DNA from: a virus
Direction: 5' to 3' (one strand)
DNA length: 42,111 nt
IMG/VR virus record: IMGVR_UViG_3300020477_000055
Coordinates: 1-42,111 of that record
Below the pieces are notes generated by a model. It saw only the letters and a list, made by a program, of their open reading frames with translations, did no database searches and was not told the origin of the DNA. Numbering within the stretch: the first letter of the stretch is position 1; each line of letters begins with the position of its first letter. The position numbers were made by a program, and so were the translations under genes. Shown piece after piece: positions 38,225-42,111 of this stretch.

Positions 38225-40378
38225 CTATGATTTAACCTGTATGCCCTTGGCACCTGTCTCAGTTGTCATTATAGCCTGTTTTATCTTAATCCTGCCCTTA
38301 TTATTTGAAACCTCCAATTGACTAAAGCGACCCTCCCGTACAGGTATTTGAAAGGATTCCTGAGTTTCCTGAAAAGAGAAGGGTGTTAAAGAGCTCCCTG
38401 GCACAAGCCACTCAGAGCCTTCAGTTGTTAGTAAATTACCATCTTCATCGGTTAAAGGGTTATTATCTTCCGTGGTTAAGTAATAACTTGTACCAACAAG
38501 AGCTGAATAATCCTCCCTGTAGGGAGTATTAAAATCAGAATTAATATTCCTTGTATCGAAAGGAGCAGCATCAAACGGCCTGTAATAACTAGTCCTACTC
38601 TTAGTCCTGTTTGAAGCCAGCTCCTTCCTCTCGTTAGCTCCATCCATTATTACATTAAAAGTGTACTGAGGGTTCCATGTACCCACACTAACCCTAACAT
38701 TCTTAAAAAATCTTTGATTTAAGTCGTTATGGTGGTAGCCACGAGTAGTGAGTTCAGAAGTTATTTCCTCAATACCAATATTATTATCCCTGTCAGTGTC
38801 ACGAACCTCATCGCCGTGGTCGGACTCATCCAGTAAATTCACAAAACCATCATTACTAAAACTAAACAATCGCTCTGAACCCTTGAAATACGCCTTAAAA
38901 AACTCTTTTATATTAACCGCAGTGCCGTCATACCGGCCCGACCATGAACGGTTGAGGAAATCATAAACAAGGCAGCAATTGTTTCCGTCACTTCCATCAT
39001 CAAGCGGAATTGCACAAAACAATTTATTATCAGCATAAGCCAACCGGATAAGGTTTTCGTAACGTGGGTCAATTCGGTCAATTAAAGGCTGTATGCTTTC
39101 AGAGATAGGAATATCAATGCCCTGAACCTTGCCTTGTTCAGTTTGCTTCATTGAAACAATTCCTCTTCGACCAGCATAAAAGTAAACATCAGACCCAACC
39201 ATAACCACAGCCCCCTTTGATGGTGTTCCATAGTTAGGAATCAATGTTTCCAGCTTAACACTGCTAGATATATCCGCATCAGATGTGACCTGCGTAAGAA
39301 GATAACAACTTTTGCCCTTAAACACCGCAAGCTGGTTATCGTTGAGCTTCAATAAATCAACAAGCTCATCATCCGACCCCTCATTAATCCTAAACTGGCT
39401 CGTGAAAAAAACGTGTTGATAATCAAGCAGGTCGGTTGCAAACAGAAAATCCTTCTTACTGGTAGTATAATCCATTGTTGAAGTATTAAAGGAAGTGCCA
39501 ACCACAATCCTATTCTGTATAAACTCAGCAATATCAGAGTTAGGAAGTATTGTGGTTAACTGGGTCCAGTTGGTGATGCCTGGCTCATTTCCCGCAGTGT
39601 AGCCTGAATCCGCTTTCCAATAATTTTGCATATTGGAACATGTTATGGTTCCGCCCGCAGAGCTGTTGCTGCTTGTTACAGAGTATGTAAATGTAGCCTC
39701 ACCCGTAACTGTTATATTAAAACGACCGTTAAACTCAGTATTGGTTGCCCCTTTTATTGTTATATCCGCACCAGTGATATACCCATGATTTGTCCCGAGG
39801 GTGACTGTGGCCACGCCTGAGTCATGGGTTATGCTTGTAATACCCTTCCACGGCCCCCAGGCAACTTCACTTGTGCTGGCTGTGTACGTTGTCTCACCCG
39901 TGGAATCCCAGTGGTCAATTAAATCAACGAAACCATCATCCACATTGCTCATAACAAGGGGTGCAAGCTTTTGCCCTCTAAACATCAACACCTTATTGAA
40001 TGCCTGGACAAATATAACATCAGAAAGAACCTTCACCCCGGTAGGCAGGGGAATGCTTACGGGCAGGTTGTTTTCCGTACAAAAATAAACACCCCCATCT
40101 GCGGCCAATATAACGTACTCAACAGCTTCCGGGTCCTTATACGTACTCACACCATATATCGCCCCCCAGGGGTTTATTTCGCTTCCGCTTTCAGATGGAT
40201 CCACCTTGTTTAGCCACGCGGGCTTCACGAAACCCCTCCTGGTTTCCGCAACTCCCCTGCGAAAGACAATGTTTCTTGCATCGGAAGCCAGACCGGGCTC
40301 TAGGGAGGCCGGGTCTGAGCGCATGTTTATACCAATAAAATTGGTGTCTCCATCCGCTAATATCTGTTTATCTGGCAT
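38225..40378 (-). CDS. Large tail protein (T7 gp12/P22 gp10-like stabilisation or nozzle protein)
   Basis: 717 residues. The start (GDTNFIGINMRSDPASLEPG, then ASDARNIVFRRGVAETRRGF) is the signature of podovirus tail hub proteins of the T7 gp12/P22 gp10 group. Beta-propeller-like strands follow (EYVILAADGGVYFCTE, then KVLMFRGQKLAPLVM). An inserted domain near residues 170-240 (GVATVTLGTNHGYITGADIT, then FNGRFNITVTGEATFTYSV) is a small beta sandwich also seen in other tail proteins. It would close the head and lead DNA into the tail tip. Its ATG overlaps the preceding stop. Confidence 0.82.
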   Translation of the reverse strand: MPDKQILADGDTNFIGINMRSDPASLEPGLASDARNIVFRRGVAETRRGFVKPAWLNKVDPSESGSEINPWGAIYGVSTYKDPEAVEYVILAADGGVYFCTENNLPVSIPLPTGVKVLSDVIFVQAFNKVLMFRGQKLAPLVMSNVDDGFVDLIDHWDSTGETTYTASTSEVAWGPWKGITSITHDSGVATVTLGTNHGYITGADITIKGATNTEFNGRFNITVTGEATFTYSVTSSNSSAGGTITCSNMQNYWKADSGYTAGNEPGITNWTQLTTILPNSDIAEFIQNRIVVGTSFNTSTMDYTTSKKDFLFATDLLDYQHVFFTSQFRINEGSDDELVDLLKLNDNQLAVFKGKSCYLLTQVTSDADISSSVKLETLIPNYGTPSKGAVVMVGSDVYFYAGRRGIVSMKQTEQGKVQGIDIPISESIQPLIDRIDPRYENLIRLAYADNKLFCAIPLDDGSDGNNCCLVYDFLNRSWSGRYDGTAVNIKEFFKAYFKGSERLFSFSNDGFVNLLDESDHGDEVRDTDRDNNIGIEEITSELTTRGYHHNDLNQRFFKNVRVSVGTWNPQYTFNVIMDGANERKELASNRTKSRTSYYRPFDAAPFDTRNINSDFNTPYREDYSALVGTSYYLTTEDNNPLTDEDGNLLTTEGSEWLVPGSSLTPFSFQETQESFQIPVREGRFSQLEVSNNKGRIKIKQAIMTTETGAKGIQVKS

Positions 40379-40561
40379 TTATTTCTTGCGACCCTTTCCT
40401 TTACGTACTCCGTCGAGCGGACCAAAAACACCCTCAAGTGCATTGATTTTTTGACGCATTAAATTGGCATCCCTCAAGCCCTTCTTAATCTCCGCATCAA
40501 TACGCTTATCCTTGGCTGACTTCCTTGGCTGATACGGTTCTCCCTTATACTCTTTCGGCAT
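40379..40561 (-). CDS. Small basic protein
   Basis: 60 residues, 40% charged and strongly basic (KEYKGEPYQPRKSAKDKRID, then IKKGLRDANLMRQKINALEG, then GVRKGKGRKK). No membrane segment. It lies between the lipoprotein-like gene and the tail hub gene. A structural or DNA-binding accessory is possible; no family was recognised. Confidence 0.6.
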   Translation of the reverse strand: MPKEYKGEPYQPRKSAKDKRIDAEIKKGLRDANLMRQKINALEGVFGPLDGVRKGKGRKK

Positions 40562-40564
40562 AAT

Positions 40565-40792
40565 CTATCTTCCTCCCTCAATCATTTCTTCAAGCTCTGC
40601 TATGTAACGGCCCAACTGCCTGATTAACTCAGTTCCCTCAGGCGTTGCTGTCGCCTCCTCCATCCCCACCTGATTCCTCTCCGCTATCTCCTGAAACCCG
40701 TTTAACTTCTTGCTTACGCAACCGGCGCTCACGAGCAGAAGCAATAAGGTCATCAACCAAAGTCTGCTTCTCTTCTTTCCTGCGGGCTGCAT
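40565..40792 (-). CDS. Probable outer-membrane lipoprotein, o-spanin-like
   Basis: 75 residues from ATG 40790-40792 (AAGGA five bases upstream; a longer TTG start at 40816 has poor spacing). KKRSRLWLMTLLLLLVSAGC is a lipoprotein signal: basic start, hydrophobic core, and a lipobox ending SAGC, with Ser in place of the usual Leu at -3. The mature chain is about 50 residues, polar and helical. Over half of the gene is nested in another frame of the gene 40638-40880, the arrangement of Rz/Rz1-type spanins. It probably serves in outer-membrane disruption at lysis, as an o-spanin. Lipobox is suboptimal, so confidence is moderate. Confidence 0.65.
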   Translation of the reverse strand: MQPAGKKRSRLWLMTLLLLLVSAGCVSKKLNGFQEIAERNQVGMEEATATPEGTELIRQLGRYIAELEEMIEGGR

Positions 40793-40880
40793 TAGCTTCC
40801 TTGATTCCCGTTCCAAGCTCCTTTAAGGCTGCCGCAATCTCGGGCAGCGCCCTTAAAGCAGCTAGAACTTCCATTATCAT
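40638..40880 (-). CDS. Lysis-cassette protein overlapping the lipoprotein gene
   Basis: 80 residues. It is amphipathic and helical at the start (VLAALRALPEIAAALKELGT), then basic coiled (ARRKEEKQTLVDDLIASARE) and ends in a Gly/Asp/Ser-rich tail. It overlaps the 2-TM holin gene by 4 bp. By position it should be the i-spanin partner of the nested lipoprotein, but no transmembrane anchor is evident. It could instead be a holin regulator or unrelated protein. Confidence 0.6.
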   Translation of the reverse strand: MIMEVLAALRALPEIAAALKELGTGIKEANAARRKEEKQTLVDDLIASARERRLRKQEVKRVSGDSGEESGGDGGGDSNA

Positions 40881-41104
40881 CCCAAAGGCTTATGTGTTTC
40901 CGAGCTCTTATCTTTGCCGACCATTGCCTCTTTTGCGGCATCAACAATTGACTGACCGCCAACATAGGCGACGACAATTGTAACCAGGCCAGTAACCAGG
41001 TTGTCAGCGAGCTCTGGCGATAATGATGCCCAATCCGTAAGGACAACAGTCAGGACACCACCAATAGCAATCCACAGTTTACGGGATTTTAGTTTCTCTT
41101 TCAT
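40877..41104 (-). CDS. Two-TM holin-like protein
   Basis: 75 residues with two hydrophobic helices (KLWIAIGGVLTVVL at about 9-22 and VTGLVTIVVAYVGGQSIV at about 40-57), a basic N-terminus and a polar charged C-terminus. That is the class II/III holin pattern. It overlaps the upstream membrane gene and the downstream gene by 4 bp each (ATGA). The role is inferred from topology and its place in a row of small membrane proteins. Confidence 0.7.
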   Translation of the reverse strand: MKEKLKSRKLWIAIGGVLTVVLTDWASLSPELADNLVTGLVTIVVAYVGGQSIVDAAKEAMVGKDKSSETHKPLG

Positions 41105-41262
41105 TTTTCTTCTTTGATTAGTTTAACAATTTTCACGCCTGTCCAAATACAAGTTAGGAAAAGCATTAGTATCTTTAGAAGTAGCTCAAGGTCGGACAAT
41201 GACACAGTTGCAAACACGCCACCATTCACTCCGAATATCTTTAACCACTCTAAATCATTCAT
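41101..41262 (-). CDS. 53-residue membrane protein, holin-like
   Basis: The ATG at 41260-41262 is preceded by GGAGA at good distance. The protein begins MNDLEWLKIFGVNGGVFATV and has one clear transmembrane helix (LLLKILMLFLTCIWTGVKIV) plus a basic end (KLIKEEK). Similar short proteins lie next to lysis genes in marine podoviruses. It overlaps the two-TM holin gene by 4 bp. Together the two could form a holin/antiholin pair. Confidence 0.65.
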   Translation of the reverse strand: MNDLEWLKIFGVNGGVFATVSLSDLELLLKILMLFLTCIWTGVKIVKLIKEEK

Positions 41263-41293
41263 AATAGTCTCCACCCGATTCTATCCTGTAAAA

Positions 41294-41647
41294 TTATTCA
41301 GCGGGTTCCTCCTGTGCTTCTTCCCAAGGCCAAGGACCGCTCATTGGTCTAATCCGCTTGGCTTCAATCCGCTTATCGAGTTGCTCTTTCCAATTATTCT
41401 CTTCTGCATATCTCTCAGCGATTGCCATCGGCCATTCAGGTGTTAAATCCTTGAACTGAATGAAGTTTTCAGGGTCAACCGTCAGCTTGATTTCAGCATC
41501 AATCATGTCACTGTACCCATCTTCCAGGCAAGTTGCTGTCATCGCTGCGATGACCGATGTCACCACGTTATCTGTCAAATTACCGCCGACATCCAAGGTC
41601 ATGCGTCTATTTTCCAGCCTCGTTATTTTATACTCATTTTTTGGCAT
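41294..41647 (-). CDS. Probable fibre-associated assembly protein
   Basis: 117 residues: NVVTSVIAAMTATCLEDGYS, then MIDAEIKLTVDPENFIQFKD, then LTPEWPMAIAERYAEENNWK and an acidic Trp/Pro-rich end (GPWPWEEAQEEPAE). Small proteins of this type follow fibre genes in marine phages and may chaperone fibre assembly. The gene has no Shine-Dalgarno sequence; four TTTAG repeats lie between the upstream fibre stop and its ATG. Role inferred from position. Confidence 0.62.
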   Translation of the reverse strand: MPKNEYKITRLENRRMTLDVGGNLTDNVVTSVIAAMTATCLEDGYSDMIDAEIKLTVDPENFIQFKDLTPEWPMAIAERYAEENNWKEQLDKRIEAKRIRPMSGPWPWEEAQEEPAE

Positions 41648-41652
41648 AATAT

Positions 41653-41672
41653 TTTAGTTTAGTTTAGTTTAG
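41653..41672 (-). repeat. Four tandem TTTAG units
   Basis: Four perfect copies of TTTAG (CTAAA on the coding strand) fill most of the 32 bp between the fibre stop and the ATG at 41647. No ribosome-binding site is seen. Short tandem repeats at a start can change number by slippage and alter translation, but here it may be only a spacer. Confidence 0.7.
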
Positions 41673-41679
41673 TTGTTAT

Positions 41680-42111
41680 CTATAGACCTCCTGAATCTGT
41701 CCAAACCGCAGTCACGCCCGTGTCTGAACTTGTCCAAGAAGTTAATTCGCAAATCACAATTCCGTTGTTTGCTGCGGACGATGGGTCATCCCCAAGATTA
41801 TTCCAGTTTGATGGTGTAGTGATTCCGTTCATGTGAGCATCATTGGTCATGTCAATCATCAATCTAACGGTTCTTCCTGCCGCATAATTGGAGCCTGTTA
41901 ATTCAGTGTCCGACTCATTGCCGTCCATCGTAAAGGTCTGGAGGTTGCTCTTACTGAAATCTATGTTAACAGTATCACCAGTGGTAAGGGTTTCAACGGT
42001 TTGGGAAACTTGGCCACCGGAACCAATCCGCATTCTTTCAGCACTGTTAGCGTAAAAGGCTAAGTAGTTATTCGCTGAACTTCCATAGATTGCTTCGGCA
42101 GTACCACCAAA
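41680..42111 (-). CDS. Tail fibre C-terminal part (enters from window edge)
   Basis: Open from 42111 to the TAG at 41680-41682, giving 143 codons with no start in the window. The first residues (YGSSANNYLAFYANSAERMR) are the typical lead-in to a fibre C-terminal domain. The rest (TVNIDFSKSNLQTFTMDGNE, then TGSNYAAGRTVRLMIDMTND, then ITTPSNWNNLGDDPSSAANN) is a beta-rich module common at fibre tips. It is probably the C-terminus of the fibre that starts at 737. The frame is not continuous across the joined ends (245 codons plus 2 bases on one side, 144 whole codons including the stop on the other), so bases are missing or the ends are not adjacent. Confidence 0.8.
   Translation of the reverse strand, partial: FGGTAEAIYGSSANNYLAFYANSAERMRIGSGGQVSQTVETLTTGDTVNIDFSKSNLQTFTMDGNESDTELTGSNYAAGRTVRLMIDMTNDAHMNGITTPSNWNNLGDDPSSAANNGIVICELTSWTSSDTGVTAVWTDSGGL

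Noticed and set aside
40792-41046. An 84-codon minus-strand frame inside the holin gene
   Set aside because: It overlaps the two-TM holin and the next gene in another phase and encodes a Ser/Gln/Arg-rich product with no domain.
1-42111. CRISPR array or insertion sequence
   Set aside because: No set of evenly spaced identical repeats with unique spacers was seen, and no transposase or terminal inverted repeats were found. The only repeats are the fibre units, the pentamer, the att arm sites and the operator-like boxes.

Overview
The window looks like a nearly complete genome of a temperate, podovirus-like tailed phage. The evidence is a P22-size portal, a scaffold, an SU10-like capsid protein, a short-tail connector and a large beta-rich tail protein, two internal virion (ejection) proteins plus a 3862-residue polyvalent ejection protein, and no tape measure or sheath. 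A tyrosine integrase sits next to the 3' half of a tRNA-Gly(UCC) gene, which gives a probable attachment site. That fragment encodes CCA and has a proteobacterial look, so a proteobacterial host is likely. Tail-fibre repeats and several small proteins recall marine phages. The host species cannot be named from the sequence.

Layout. Two transcription units diverge from a control region at 16327-16476. The leftward unit runs from 16326 down to position 1 and, if the molecule is circular, continues from 42111 down to 22172. It carries in order: two HTH proteins and small early genes (16326-14378); a recombination and replication block (Hjc-like resolvase, ERF annealing protein, a PD-(D/E)XK exonuclease split into two separated genes, DUF932, a second nuclease-like protein, DUF669, a zinc-ribbon protein and a primase-helicase; 14400-8869); packaging and head genes (terminase, portal, scaffold, capsid; 8897-2306); connector and tail-fibre genes (2235-1, and again from 42111); a lysis-like cassette (41262-40565); the tail protein and glycine-rich fibre (40378-37022); ejection proteins (36686-22817); and two small enzymes, a PD-(D/E)XK nuclease and an HExxH metallopeptidase (22851-22172).

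The rightward unit (16477-22005) starts with a ribbon-helix-helix regulator, continues through ten tightly coupled small genes of unknown function and ends with the integrase. The two units converge at 22006-22171. This stretch holds the tRNA-Gly fragment, a bidirectional terminator and four integrase arm-type-like repeats.

How the parts work together. The phage probably integrates into tRNA-Gly(UCC). It appears to replicate with its own primase-helicase and single-strand annealing recombination while borrowing the host polymerase, since none is encoded. It packages with its own large terminase. It probably ejects a polyvalent protein carrying ParB-like, ADP-ribosyltransferase, SF2 helicase, JAB and metallopeptidase domains into the host with its DNA. 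No endolysin is recognisable. A tail-fibre gene runs off both window edges in frames that do not join directly, so some repeat-rich sequence is probably missing there.
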